DNA of 64,000 bases from JBHJHP01 sp042219825 (GTDB lineage Bacteria > Bacteroidota > Bacteroidia > Bacteroidales > UBA5342). Below are positions 52,170 through 61,504 of the stretch, one piece after another (position 1 is the stretch's first letter; the number at the start of each line of letters is the position of its first letter). The position numbers and the translations under genes were made by a program. The DNA lies in NCBI RefSeq assembly GCF_042219825.1, contig NZ_JBHJHQ010000007.1, positions 248,001-312,000 of the forward strand, written 5' to 3'. The notes beneath the pieces were generated by a model. That model did no database searches, was not told the origin of the DNA, and saw nothing but the letters and a program-made list of their open reading frames with translations.

Positions 52170-54536
52170 ATGAAAACCTTAAAAAGTATAATAGTTATTA
52201 TTTGCCTGATCCCGGCATTTTTGACTGCACAGGTCAAAGAACAACTGGAACTTTTCCCGTTAAACTCGGTACGTCTGCTTGAAAGTCCTTTTAAGCATGC
52301 AGAAATGAAGGATTTGGAATATATTCTGGCGCTTGATCCTGATCGATTGCTTGCGCCTTATCTGAAGGAAGCCGGTCTGGAACCCAAGGCAGAAAATTAC
52401 CCAAACTGGGAGAATACAGGATTGGATGGACATATTGGAGGCCATTATCTTTCAGCTCTTGCAATGATGTATGCTGCAACCGGCGATCAGCGTATGAAAG
52501 AGAGAATGGATTATATGCTCAGTGAACTGAAACGGTGTCAGGATAATCATGACGATGGCTACCTGGGTGGTGTTCCGGGAGGACGTGCAATGTGGAAGGA
52601 AATTGCCGAAGGACATATTGATGCAGGTGCTTTCAGCCTGAATAAAAAATGGGTGCCTTTGTATAATATTCATAAAATTTATGCCGGATTGCGTGATGCA
52701 TATCTTTTTGGCGGAAGTGAAGAGGCTAAGGAGATGTTGATAAAACTGACAGACTGGGCTATCAAACTGGTATCAAACTTGTCTGAGGATCAGATACAGG
52801 ATATGCTGCGAAGTGAGCATGGCGGATTGAATGAAGTGTTTGCAGATGTGGCTTTTATTACAGGAAATGAGAAATATCTGACTCTTGCCAAACAATTCTC
52901 CCATCATTATGTGCTTAATCCCTTGCTTCAGCACGAAGACAAACTGACCGGAATGCACGCCAATACGCAGATTCCAAAAGTAATAGGGTTTAAACGTATT
53001 GCTGAATACGATGGGGATACAACATGGGCCGATGCTGCCCGTTTCTTCTGGGAAACCGTCGTGGATAACCGGACTGTCACAATTGGAGGGAACAGTGTAC
53101 GAGAACATTTCAATCCGGTGGATGATTTTTCAGGAATGATCAATAGCGAGCAGGGTCCTGAAACTTGTAATACCTATAACATGCTCAAGTTGACTAAAAT
53201 GTTGTTTCTGTCCGATCCGGACGTTAAATACATGGATTATTATGAGCGGGCATTGTATAATCATATCCTGTCAACAGAGGAACCGGATAGAGGAGGGTTC
53301 GTATATTTTACACCCATGCGTCCGGGGCACTACAGGGTATATTCTCAGCCCGAAACCAGCTTCTGGTGTTGTGTTGGTTCAGGTCTCGAAAACCATACCA
53401 AATACGGTGAGCTGATCTATGCCCATGACGGTGATGATCTGTATGTAAACCTGTTTATTCCATCTACACTTGACTGGAAGAAGAAAGGCATTAAAATTAC
53501 CCAGAACACAGCATTTCCGGATAAGGAAAAGACAGAATTAACGCTTGGTTTAAAAAAGAAATCAAAATTTGGAATACATATCCGGTATCCGGAATGGATC
53601 ACAAAAGGGGGGATGACCGTTTCCGTGAATGGGGAACCGGTTGAAATTCCGGATCAGCCCGGAGAATATGTAACCATATACCGAAAATGGAAAGATGGTG
53701 ACAACATAAGTGTCTCCCTTCCGATGCATACAACAGTGGAGCAAATTCCTGATGGCGAACATTATTTTTCTATTCTTCACGGGCCGGTAGTGTTAGCGGC
53801 CAAAACAACAACAGATAATATGCCGGGACTCTATGCCGATGCCAGCCGCGGAGGACATATTGCATCAGGAGAAAAAATTCCGTTGCAGGAAATGCCGATT
53901 ATTGTAAGCGAACCGGATCAGATTGCCGCAAAAGTCAAGCCGGTAAAGGGCGAAGCACTAACATTTACCCTCGACGATCTCTATTCAGGAGATTACAACA
54001 ACCTGACGTTAATGCCGTTTTACAGGCTGCACGATTCACGCTATATTATCTACTGGCAAAGTGAAACGGAAGATGCTGTAAAGGAAATTAAAGCTGAGAT
54101 CGCCGCTAAAGAAGCAGCCGAACAGGAACTGGAACGCAACACTGTTGATCTGATCTATCCAGGAGAACAGCAGCCGGAATCGGATCATTTTATAAAATTT
54201 GAGCGATCCAATGCCGGAGTCAATGCCGGCAAACACTGGCGCGATGCACAGGGATGGTTCAGTTATGAATTAAGAAATCCTGATAGGGTACCCGTAAAAC
54301 TACGTGTGATGTATTTCAGCGCTGACCGTGGCCGGAATTTCAATATCCTGGCTAACGATAAGGTGATTGCAGAAGTGAATTTAAGAGGCAGGAGAGGAAA
54401 TGACTTTTATACGGTAGACTATGATATTCCTGAGGACGTAGCGATAAACACTTCGGGTACATTTACTGTTAAGTTTGAGGCAAAGGAAGGTTCGGTAGCC
54501 GGAGGAGTTTATGAAGTCAGGTTGCTGAATAAATAG
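52170..54536 (+). CDS. Beta-L-arabinofuranosidase, GH127/GH146 type
   Basis: A 788-residue exported protein (signal ending FLTAQ). The (alpha/alpha)6 domain shows GLDGHIGGHYLSALAMMYAATGD (core DGHIGGHYLSAL) and DGYLGGVPGG. The metal/nucleophile site is built from ETCNTYN (Cys about 332) and FWCCVGSGLENHTKYGE (Cys pair about 399-400), as in the cysteine glycosidases of GH127 and GH146. Beta-sandwich domains and a C-terminal part (HFIKFERSNAGVNAGKHWRDA, FNILANDKVIAEVNL) follow. It removes beta-L-arabinofuranose from plant arabinans, pectin side chains or hydroxyproline-linked sugars. It diverges from the HAD gene across 265 AT-rich bases. Confidence 0.87.
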   Translation: MKTLKSIIVIICLIPAFLTAQVKEQLELFPLNSVRLLESPFKHAEMKDLEYILALDPDRLLAPYLKEAGLEPKAENYPNWENTGLDGHIGGHYLSALAMMYAATGDQRMKERMDYMLSELKRCQDNHDDGYLGGVPGGRAMWKEIAEGHIDAGAFSLNKKWVPLYNIHKIYAGLRDAYLFGGSEEAKEMLIKLTDWAIKLVSNLSEDQIQDMLRSEHGGLNEVFADVAFITGNEKYLTLAKQFSHHYVLNPLLQHEDKLTGMHANTQIPKVIGFKRIAEYDGDTTWADAARFFWETVVDNRTVTIGGNSVREHFNPVDDFSGMINSEQGPETCNTYNMLKLTKMLFLSDPDVKYMDYYERALYNHILSTEEPDRGGFVYFTPMRPGHYRVYSQPETSFWCCVGSGLENHTKYGELIYAHDGDDLYVNLFIPSTLDWKKKGIKITQNTAFPDKEKTELTLGLKKKSKFGIHIRYPEWITKGGMTVSVNGEPVEIPDQPGEYVTIYRKWKDGDNISVSLPMHTTVEQIPDGEHYFSILHGPVVLAAKTTTDNMPGLYADASRGGHIASGEKIPLQEMPIIVSEPDQIAAKVKPVKGEALTFTLDDLYSGDYNNLTLMPFYRLHDSRYIIYWQSETEDAVKEIKAEIAAKEAAEQELERNTVDLIYPGEQQPESDHFIKFERSNAGVNAGKHWRDAQGWFSYELRNPDRVPVKLRVMYFSADRGRNFNILANDKVIAEVNLRGRRGNDFYTVDYDIPEDVAINTSGTFTVKFEAKEGSVAGGVYEVRLLNK

Positions 54537-54595
54537 ATTACTCTTTTGATCCGGTTTTGTTTTTGTATACAGGCAATTAAATTCAACGATCTAAC

Positions 54596-54668
<73 letters not shown>

Positions 54669-54672
54669 CAAA

Positions 54673-54708
54673 AAAAGCCATCCGTCAGCTGACGGATGGC
54701 TTTTATAT
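54673..54708. terminator. Bidirectional terminator: perfect 32-base palindrome
   Basis: AAAAGCCATCCGTCAG (54673-54688) is followed at once by its exact reverse complement (54689-54704), with A and T runs on the two sides. It can stop the tRNA transcript on the plus strand and the ppiD-like gene on the minus strand. Confidence 0.85.
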
Positions 54709-54725
54709 TGTGTTTACATTTCTTT

Positions 54726-56846
54726 CTAATAGAACTTAACCCTTCTGTCGTCAATCTCGGCTTTATCCTTAAGCGCATTGAATGTCTGGTAATTTGCACG
54801 GTAAACATACCCCTGGGCAAGCTGTTGTTTTTCCTGATCCAATGTAGGAACACTTTTATTTTCTTCTTCACTGACCACACGGAAAACATAAACTGCATTA
54901 TCACCTTTAACGGGTTCAGAAATTTCGTTTACAGGCGCTTTCACAACAGCTCCTATCAGTGAAGGAACATATCCGTTAGCTCCCTGAATATAGTAAGAAC
55001 CAAAGGTAATATTTGATGCTGATTTAATTTCAGCTCCTTCTTTTTGAGCCAGCGATGAAAGGGTCTGACTTTCGGCTTTAGCAGCATTGATTTCCTTAAT
55101 AAGGTATTCTGCCTGCTTATCTTTTAACAGTTCCGCGCGAATAGAACCTTCTACTTCTTCAACCGGCTGAATGCCTTTGTCACGAATTTCCGTCACAACA
55201 GCAATCACGAACCTGTCGCCCAGTTCCTGTACATCAGACAGTTTTCCAAGCTCTGCATCATTGAACGCCCAGCGAATCAGCTCACGACTGTTATCCATGT
55301 TGTTCACTTTTTTATCACTTGATTTTACTGTAGCTGCAGTATGATGAATCTTCGCAATTGAAGGATCCTCTTTTACAGCTTTTTCAAATTTTTCGTACGT
55401 ATTGTTTTCGCCAAGAAATTTACTTGCTTCGCTATAAACATCACGGTAAGTATCTGTTGATGGTTCAACATTTCTCGAAAGTGTGGCTAGTAATACTTTA
55501 TCCACATTTTTGCTCTTGTCCTGAACCAAAATGATGTGAGTTCCATAAGTTGATTTAGCTTCAACTATTTCACCAACTTTTGCATTCACACACGCTTCAT
55601 TAAAGCCCGGAACCATCATTCCATCCTGGAACCATCCAAGTTCACCGCCTTTTTTAGCGCTTCCCTGATCCTTGGAAAATTGTTCTGCCAGCTCAGTAAA
55701 TTTACTTTTGTTATTCTTTAAAACTGTATAAATACTGTCTGCCAGTTCCTGTGTGCGTTCTGCTGTAGCTTCCTGAATCAAAATATGTTTGGCTTCAATT
55801 GAATCCGGACGCATTGCCTCGTCAACTAATTTTACTACAACATATGCATCAGAAGCATTGTCTTTATAAGGGCCGTAAACAGCTCCTGGTTTGCTTTCAT
55901 CCACGAAATCCTTCAAACGGGCATCAACTGCATCCTTATCCTGATAACGATCTACGAAGCGACTGTCTGAGTTAAGATTTACATATCGGGCAATTTCTTC
56001 CTGATCGTTAATAGACTTAATTTCCGTAGCAGCTTTTTCCGCCCATTCCTTTACATCTGCATCATCCTTATCAGATGCTTTAATGTCAAATTCAACATAT
56101 TCGATCTTTCTTGAAGCATCCTGCTTATAGTCATCCTTGTGAGCACTATAGTACGTTTCAATTTCAGAATCAGATACTTTTAATGTTGAATCCTTAACAG
56201 AAGTAAAAGGTTTAGAGAAGAATTCAATGTTCTTTGACTTCTTGCTGTTTTCTGTTACGAATTCAGCTTCCTTGGAGTTAGCGTACAAACCTTTTGCGAT
56301 AAGTGTGTTGTATTTTTCAAATAACCTCTGACTTACAATTTCTTTTTCCCAGTATAGCCAGTATGCTTTTGCAGCCGGGTCATTCTCCTTTTGTTTCAGA
56401 AAATTCAGTACGGCAGACTTATTAACCTGACCTGTCTGACGGTTTCCAAACAATTGTCTGACAATAGGAGATAAGTGATCACCCTGAACCAGGTCGAACA
56501 ATTCATCTTCTGAAACTGCGAGGCCCAATTCATTATACTCATCGCCCATGATGTACTCTCTCTGAATGTTGTTCCAAACCTGATCGTGGATCATATCAAC
56601 AGTTTGCTGATCAAGCGACTGGGTCTGCTGACTTTGCTTGTAGATTTCAGTCAGTTCCTGAATTTTATTCTGTAATTCATCGATCATCACCGCGTGACCG
56701 TTAATGTCGGCAACCTCGCGTTGTGATTGACCAAAGAAAGTTGATCTTGACTTAAAGAGATCGCCCAAAATAAATGCGGCCATGGCAACGCCAATCACCA
56801 CAATCAACAACACTGCCCTATTTCTGATCTTTTCTAAAGTAGCCAT
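54726..56846 (-). CDS. ppiD: PpiD-like periplasmic peptidyl-prolyl isomerase
   Basis: A membrane-anchored folding helper for exported proteins. The 706-residue product starts with a short cytosolic part and one membrane helix (AVLLIVVIGVAMAAFILGDLF). A SurA-N-like chaperone region (about 40-280) follows. A parvulin PPIC domain begins AKHILIQEATAERTQELADSI (core AKHILIQ) with FSKDQGSAKKGGELGWF and YGTHIILVQ. A second, degenerate PPIC-like region occupies about 470-680. The layout equals that of PpiD in Bacteroidota. It stands alone between tRNA-Lys (convergent) and the antiporter gene. Confidence 0.88.
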   Translation of the reverse strand: MATLEKIRNRAVLLIVVIGVAMAAFILGDLFKSRSTFFGQSQREVADINGHAVMIDELQNKIQELTEIYKQSQQTQSLDQQTVDMIHDQVWNNIQREYIMGDEYNELGLAVSEDELFDLVQGDHLSPIVRQLFGNRQTGQVNKSAVLNFLKQKENDPAAKAYWLYWEKEIVSQRLFEKYNTLIAKGLYANSKEAEFVTENSKKSKNIEFFSKPFTSVKDSTLKVSDSEIETYYSAHKDDYKQDASRKIEYVEFDIKASDKDDADVKEWAEKAATEIKSINDQEEIARYVNLNSDSRFVDRYQDKDAVDARLKDFVDESKPGAVYGPYKDNASDAYVVVKLVDEAMRPDSIEAKHILIQEATAERTQELADSIYTVLKNNKSKFTELAEQFSKDQGSAKKGGELGWFQDGMMVPGFNEACVNAKVGEIVEAKSTYGTHIILVQDKSKNVDKVLLATLSRNVEPSTDTYRDVYSEASKFLGENNTYEKFEKAVKEDPSIAKIHHTAATVKSSDKKVNNMDNSRELIRWAFNDAELGKLSDVQELGDRFVIAVVTEIRDKGIQPVEEVEGSIRAELLKDKQAEYLIKEINAAKAESQTLSSLAQKEGAEIKSASNITFGSYYIQGANGYVPSLIGAVVKAPVNEISEPVKGDNAVYVFRVVSEEENKSVPTLDQEKQQLAQGYVYRANYQTFNALKDKAEIDDRRVKFY

Positions 56847-57062
56847 TTAATGTTCTTATTTTTATTATACAAATGGGTTTTTTAAACAAGGGTACGAAGA
56901 TACAAATTTTAGTGAATTAACATATTATCAACCTTTTTTTTATTACTGTTTCTGCTGTAAGGCATTTTTTAGTATTTGGCAAGGTTCAAAAGTCTTCTGA
57001 ACGCCCTTTAAATACTTCAACTGAACAAGCTGGCCAAAGGATGAGAATATGTATTTCCTAAT

Positions 57063-58373
57063 CTATAAAAATATAAGTTGTGTCACGACATAAACCGGCA
57101 ACAGTACAACTAAAGAAAATTTCAAAATATACCCAAAGAAACTTGGCATCTCAATTTTATTTTCTTCAGCAATTGCTTTAACCATAAAGTTTGGTCCATT
57201 ACCGATGTATGTCATAGCGCCAAAAAATACAGCACCCAAACTAATTGCTTTCAACATTACTTCTGATATATGTGCGACAAGGCCGGGCGCATTCGGATCA
57301 CCAACTAAACCTAATGCAAGGTTGTGGAACGAAACGGCAGTTGGAGCATTATCAAGAAATGAGCTTAATATCCCTGTCGCATAATAAAACTGATACGACT
57401 TCGTCAGTCCAAAGGATTGAGCATTTTGTTCCAGATACATTAATGCTGGTACCATTGTAATAAAAATACCGAGAAACAGAAATGCGACCTCAAGAATCGG
57501 GGCCCAGGTGAATTTATTGGATTCGTAACGCATTTTTTTGTCTGTAAATATCAACGACAAAACTGCCATTAACAAAATAACTCCTTCCCGGATAAATCCA
57601 TGGTAATGGTTTTCGTGTATTTTATGAATGTAATGTTCGTTTAATAAGGCAACAGAAAGAATTACGCCCAATAAGAACAGAAAATTTATATTTCCTTTCA
57701 ATTTAATCGGCTCAATATGTTCGTGGTCCTCTTTTATTGCCTTTGGAGTTTCTTTTTTGTGGTAATATCTGTCCGTAAAATAGTAAATAACCAGCAGAAC
57801 AGCTACAACAAAAGCCCATTGTGGCGCAAGACTAAAGAACCACTGGAACGGTGCTCCCCTTAAATAAAGCAAAAACAATGGTGGGTCTCCAAGTGGTGTT
57901 AGCATACCGCCGGCATTAGCGACAATCGCTATAAAAAATAATATTGTATGAACTTTATATTTTCTTTCAATATTGGTTTTGATGATTGGCCTGATGAGCA
58001 ACATTGCAGCCCCGGTTGTTCCCATAAAAGATGCAAGAATACCTCCAATCGCAAGAAATAATGTATTAATAGAAGGTTTTGCCTCTATATCACCTTCAAG
58101 ATGAATTCCTCCGGTTATCACAAACAACGCTCCAAGCAAAACAATAAAAGGAACGTAATCAAAAAGAATCTGATGTTCAACATTAAGCAACAAACCTCTT
58201 GACGCCATTAGTATTACAACCGGGATTCCCAATGCCAGCGAAACGATCAGTTTATTTTTATTCTGCTCCCACCAGTGTTCAAAGAGTAAGGGACCAATTG
58301 CGATAAAAAGAAGCATGACCACAAAAGGGATTGACAACCACAGTGGCATACTTTCGATAACTCCATGTTCCAT
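57063..58373 (-). CDS. Na+/H+ antiporter, NhaD-like
   Basis: A 436-residue inner-membrane protein with about 11-13 hydrophobic helices. Signature parts: FIVLLGALFVITGGIHL, MGTTGAAMLLIRPIIKTN, IVANAGGMLTPLGDPPLFLLYLRG (core GGMLTPLGDPPLFL) and SFLDNAPTAVSFHNLALG (core FLDNAPTAVSF). The two re-entrant-type N/D-P-P and DNAPT stretches are typical of the ion transporter superfamily branch that includes NhaD and ArsB. Export of Na+ in exchange for protons is the likely job, fitting a marine or salt-tolerant organism. It stands alone, 129 bases upstream of lepA in position and on the same strand. Confidence 0.82.
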   Translation of the reverse strand: MEHGVIESMPLWLSIPFVVMLLFIAIGPLLFEHWWEQNKNKLIVSLALGIPVVILMASRGLLLNVEHQILFDYVPFIVLLGALFVITGGIHLEGDIEAKPSINTLFLAIGGILASFMGTTGAAMLLIRPIIKTNIERKYKVHTILFFIAIVANAGGMLTPLGDPPLFLLYLRGAPFQWFFSLAPQWAFVVAVLLVIYYFTDRYYHKKETPKAIKEDHEHIEPIKLKGNINFLFLLGVILSVALLNEHYIHKIHENHYHGFIREGVILLMAVLSLIFTDKKMRYESNKFTWAPILEVAFLFLGIFITMVPALMYLEQNAQSFGLTKSYQFYYATGILSSFLDNAPTAVSFHNLALGLVGDPNAPGLVAHISEVMLKAISLGAVFFGAMTYIGNGPNFMVKAIAEENKIEMPSFFGYILKFSLVVLLPVYVVTQLIFL

Positions 58374-58502
58374 AGATAGATTTTTTAGATTATTAGATTC
58401 TTTATAACTGAGCCTAAAATATAAAATTATTAAATACCGTACAGCAAAAATTACTGGTAGATATATCTGATTTTCAGAAACAATATTGACTAATCCAATA
58501 AT

Positions 58503-60290
58503 TTAGTCGAGTTTTAAAACAGCCAGGAAAGCTTTCTGCGGCACTTCTACGTTTCCGATCTGTTTCATCTTTTTCTTTCCCTTTTTCTGTTTTTCAAGCA
58601 ACTTGCGTTTACGGGTGATATCGCCTCCGTAACATTTAGCGGTCACATCCTTCCTTACTGCCTTTACTGTTTCCCGGGCAATAATTTTTGACCCGATAGC
58701 AGCCTGAATGGCTATATCAAACTGTTGTCTTGGAATCAGTTCCTTTAGCTTCTCACACATTCTCCGTCCCATATTATAGGCATTATCCACATGAAGCAGT
58801 GCAGATAAGGCATCCACCGATTCACCATTCAGCAGGATATCAAGCTTAATGAGTTTCGAAGGTTTATATCCTATGGTGTAATAATCGAATGAGGCATATC
58901 CTTTGGAAACACTTTTCAGTTTGTCGTAGAAATCAAATACGATCTCTCCCAACGGCATATCAAACTGAAGTTCCACGCGGTGTGCTGTATGAAAGTCCTG
59001 TTTTTTCAGCTCAGCCCTTTTATTCAGGCAAAGCGTCATAATCTGGCCAAAATAATCGGGATGTGTTAGTATGGTTGCCCTGATAAATGGTTCTTCAATG
59101 CGTTCGATATGTGTTGGATCCGGCAGTTCACTTGGGGTGTAAACATCCTTTGCTTCGCCCTGCTTGGTATAAACCTTGTACAATACGTTCGGTACCGTAG
59201 TAATCACGTTCATATCGTATTCCCGGTCCAGACGCTCCTGTATGATCTCCATGTGAAGCAGTCCGAGAAATCCGCAACGGAAGCCAAAACCAAGCGCTGC
59301 AGAAGATTCCGGCTCAAACGTAAGAGATGCATCATTCAGCTGCAGCTTTTCCACTGCTGCCCGCAGATCCTCGTAATCATCAGAATCAATAGGGTAAACA
59401 CCCGCAAATACCATGGGTTTTACTTCTTCGAAACCGGAAATGGCCTTATCACATTTTCTTTTTACATGGGTAATGGTATCGCCCACTTTTACCTCGCGTG
59501 ATGTTTTAATCCCGGAAATGATATAGCCCACATCACCTGTTCTAAGTACATCGCGGGGTTGCATGGAAAGCCTTAACACACCTATCTCATCGGCATAATA
59601 TTCCTTGCCGGTATTGACAAACTTCACCAGATCACCTGTCTTAATCTCTCCGTTCACAATTTTAAAATAGGCAATGATGCCTCTGAAAGAGTTAAATACA
59701 GAGTCGAAAATCAAGGCCTGTAGCGGTGCTTCGGGATCACCCAAGGGAGGTTTAATACGATGCACAATAGCTTCCAGTATCTCATCCACACCTTGCCCTG
59801 TTTTACCACTTGCCCGGATTATATCCTCAGGATCCACGCCAAGCAGTTCAACAATTTCTTCTTCCACCTCCTCGGGCATGGCATTGGGCAGATCCATTTT
59901 ATTCATCACCGGAATGATTTCCAGGTCGTGTTCCAGGGCCAGGTACAAGTTTGATATGGTCTGAGCCTGGATACCCTGTGTGGCATCAATGATCAGCAAC
60001 GCACCTTCGCAGGCAGCGATTGACCGCGATACTTCGTACGAAAAATCCACGTGTCCCGGAGTATCAATAAGGTTCAGTTTATATTTTTTACCTTCCAGCT
60101 CATAATCCATCTGGATGGCATGACTTTTAATGGTGATGCCCCTCTCTCTCTCCAAATCCATACTGTCAAGAACCTGTTCCTGCAAAGCTTTTCCTGTTAC
60201 AGTATGTGTTCGTTCAAGTAACCTGTCGGCCAGGGTACTTTTCCCATGGTCGATGTGTGCAATGATGCAAAAGTTACGTATATGATCCAT
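58503..60290 (-). CDS. lepA: Elongation factor 4 (LepA GTPase)
   Basis: A ribosome-associated GTPase linked to initiation or back-translocation. The 595-residue protein has the G1 motif AHIDHGKST, the G3 region DTPGHVDFSYEV, the G4 motif NKMD and the LepA-specific C-terminal domain ending in YGGDITRKRKLLEKQKKGKKKMK (core YGGDITRKRKLLEKQKKGK). Length matches the family (about 600). An exact -7 box (TATATTTG, 60324 to 60317) lies upstream, giving a leader of about 22 bases. Confidence 0.97.
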   Translation of the reverse strand: MDHIRNFCIIAHIDHGKSTLADRLLERTHTVTGKALQEQVLDSMDLERERGITIKSHAIQMDYELEGKKYKLNLIDTPGHVDFSYEVSRSIAACEGALLIIDATQGIQAQTISNLYLALEHDLEIIPVMNKMDLPNAMPEEVEEEIVELLGVDPEDIIRASGKTGQGVDEILEAIVHRIKPPLGDPEAPLQALIFDSVFNSFRGIIAYFKIVNGEIKTGDLVKFVNTGKEYYADEIGVLRLSMQPRDVLRTGDVGYIISGIKTSREVKVGDTITHVKRKCDKAISGFEEVKPMVFAGVYPIDSDDYEDLRAAVEKLQLNDASLTFEPESSAALGFGFRCGFLGLLHMEIIQERLDREYDMNVITTVPNVLYKVYTKQGEAKDVYTPSELPDPTHIERIEEPFIRATILTHPDYFGQIMTLCLNKRAELKKQDFHTAHRVELQFDMPLGEIVFDFYDKLKSVSKGYASFDYYTIGYKPSKLIKLDILLNGESVDALSALLHVDNAYNMGRRMCEKLKELIPRQQFDIAIQAAIGSKIIARETVKAVRKDVTAKCYGGDITRKRKLLEKQKKGKKKMKQIGNVEVPQKAFLAVLKLD

Positions 60291-60316
60291 TAAAATTATT
60301 TTCCTGTTTTGGATTG

Positions 60317-60324
60317 CAAATATA
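60317..60324 (-). promoter_or_regulatory. -7 promoter box for lepA
   Basis: Reads TATATTTG on the minus strand, an exact TAnnTTTG match in an AT-run, about 27 bases before the ATG. A -33 TTG at normal spacing was not found. Confidence 0.4.
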
Positions 60325-60463
60325 TATATAAATCACAATTTATGAATGCAGTAGCGTCAAGGTTTTGAGCTCACTCCTGTATATCATCCCAACCGTGCAT
60401 TCGTTAAAATTTTAAACGCTGTTTCTACGCGTCTGCATATAAAATAAGATGGAATGTTTTTGT

Positions 60464-60498
60464 AAGCTTTTCCAAAGTTCAAAACTTTGGAAAAGTTT
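60464..60498. terminator. Strong hairpin between the aldo/keto reductase and lepA
   Basis: CTTTTCCAAAGTT (60467-60479) and AACTTTGGAAAAG (60483-60495) form a 13-bp perfect stem with a CAA loop, extended by three weaker pairs. It lies 31 bases after the end of the minus-strand reductase gene. There is no clear T run on either side, so it may be a weak terminator or mRNA-protecting hairpin. Confidence 0.5.
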
Positions 60499-60525
60499 AG
60501 CCTCCTAAAACCAGAACAATACGGA

Positions 60526-61359
60526 TTAAAAATTAAAATTTTCCGGATCGGGCCCAACACGCTGGTTACGGTCAAGCGCATTAATAGCCCTCATTTCTTC
60601 TTCGCTGAGTTCAAAATCAAAAATATCCACATTTTGTCTGATCCTTTCGGGGTGCACAGATTTTGGAATCGTTACTGTGCCACGTTGAAGGTTCCAACGC
60701 AGGGTTACCTGCACAGGAGACTTACCGTATTTTTTACCGATTTCGTTTAACAGCATCACATCCAGAACACCTCCCTGCATCAGCGGACTCCAGGCTTCGT
60801 GCTGTATGCCTTTTGATTTGCAGAAATCCACCAACGATTGCTGAACAAGATACGGATGAAATTCCACCTGGTTCACTGCAGGAATGACCTCGGCCATTTT
60901 TAATAATTCTGTTAAATGCACTTCATGAAAATTGCTGACCCCGATGGCACGAATTAAACCTTCCTTATATAGCTTTTCAAATGCCCTCCACGTATCTGTA
61001 AATTTCCCTTTAACCGGCCAGTGTACCAAATACAAATCCAGGAAATCCATTTGCAGTTTTTTCAGACTAACTTCAAACGCTTTCAACGTTTTTTCATAAC
61101 CCTGATCTGAGTTCCAGACTTTAGTGGTGATAAAAATATCTTTACGGTCAACATCAGACTTAGCTAGTGCATTTCCTACGCCGGCTTCATTATGGTAAAA
61201 CGAAGCGGTATCAATATGCCTGTAACCTGCTTCAAGAGCTGACAATACAGCCGTTTCAACTTCCTCTCCGTCTTTGGTCAGATAAACGCCAAGTCCCAGA
61301 TAGGGCATTTCTACTCCGTTATTCAATGTTACTGTTCCTGCTAAATCTGTAATGTTCAT
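60526..61359 (-). CDS. Aldo/keto reductase
   Basis: A 277-residue NADPH-dependent aldo/keto reductase of the 2,5-diketo-gluconate reductase-like group. The catalytic tetrad is visible: D50 and Y55 (YRHIDTASFYHNE), K80 (FITTKVWN) and H113 (YLVHWP). The cofactor-contact ending IPKSVHPERIRQN is also present. The natural substrate cannot be told. It stands between lepA and fabD on the same strand with separate hairpins on both sides, so it is probably its own unit. Confidence 0.9.
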   Translation of the reverse strand: MNITDLAGTVTLNNGVEMPYLGLGVYLTKDGEEVETAVLSALEAGYRHIDTASFYHNEAGVGNALAKSDVDRKDIFITTKVWNSDQGYEKTLKAFEVSLKKLQMDFLDLYLVHWPVKGKFTDTWRAFEKLYKEGLIRAIGVSNFHEVHLTELLKMAEVIPAVNQVEFHPYLVQQSLVDFCKSKGIQHEAWSPLMQGGVLDVMLLNEIGKKYGKSPVQVTLRWNLQRGTVTIPKSVHPERIRQNVDIFDFELSEEEMRAINALDRNQRVGPDPENFNF

Positions 61360-61450
61360 ATTTTTAAGACTTAAGATTAAAGATTTATGATATAAGACAA
61401 CCTGATTTTATAATGAGTCAGGTCCCAGTTTGTTCAAAGGTTAACAAAGC

Positions 61451-61484
61451 TACAAAAAAAGCCGATCCCAACGGAACGGCTTTT
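61451..61484 (-). terminator. Intrinsic terminator after fabD
   Basis: On the minus strand an AAAAGCCG/CGGCTTTT stem (61477-61484 with 61457-61464) with a partly paired loop is followed by a run of seven T. It lies about 20 bases after the fabD stop. Confidence 0.8.
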
Positions 61485-61504
61485 ACATATATCTTTTAAA
61501 TGTT

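Noticed and set aside
60464..60498. Hairpin before lepA as a promoter-linked regulator of lepA
   Set aside because: It is about 140 bases upstream of the lepA promoter box and closer to the end of the reductase gene, so a 3'-end hairpin is more likely.
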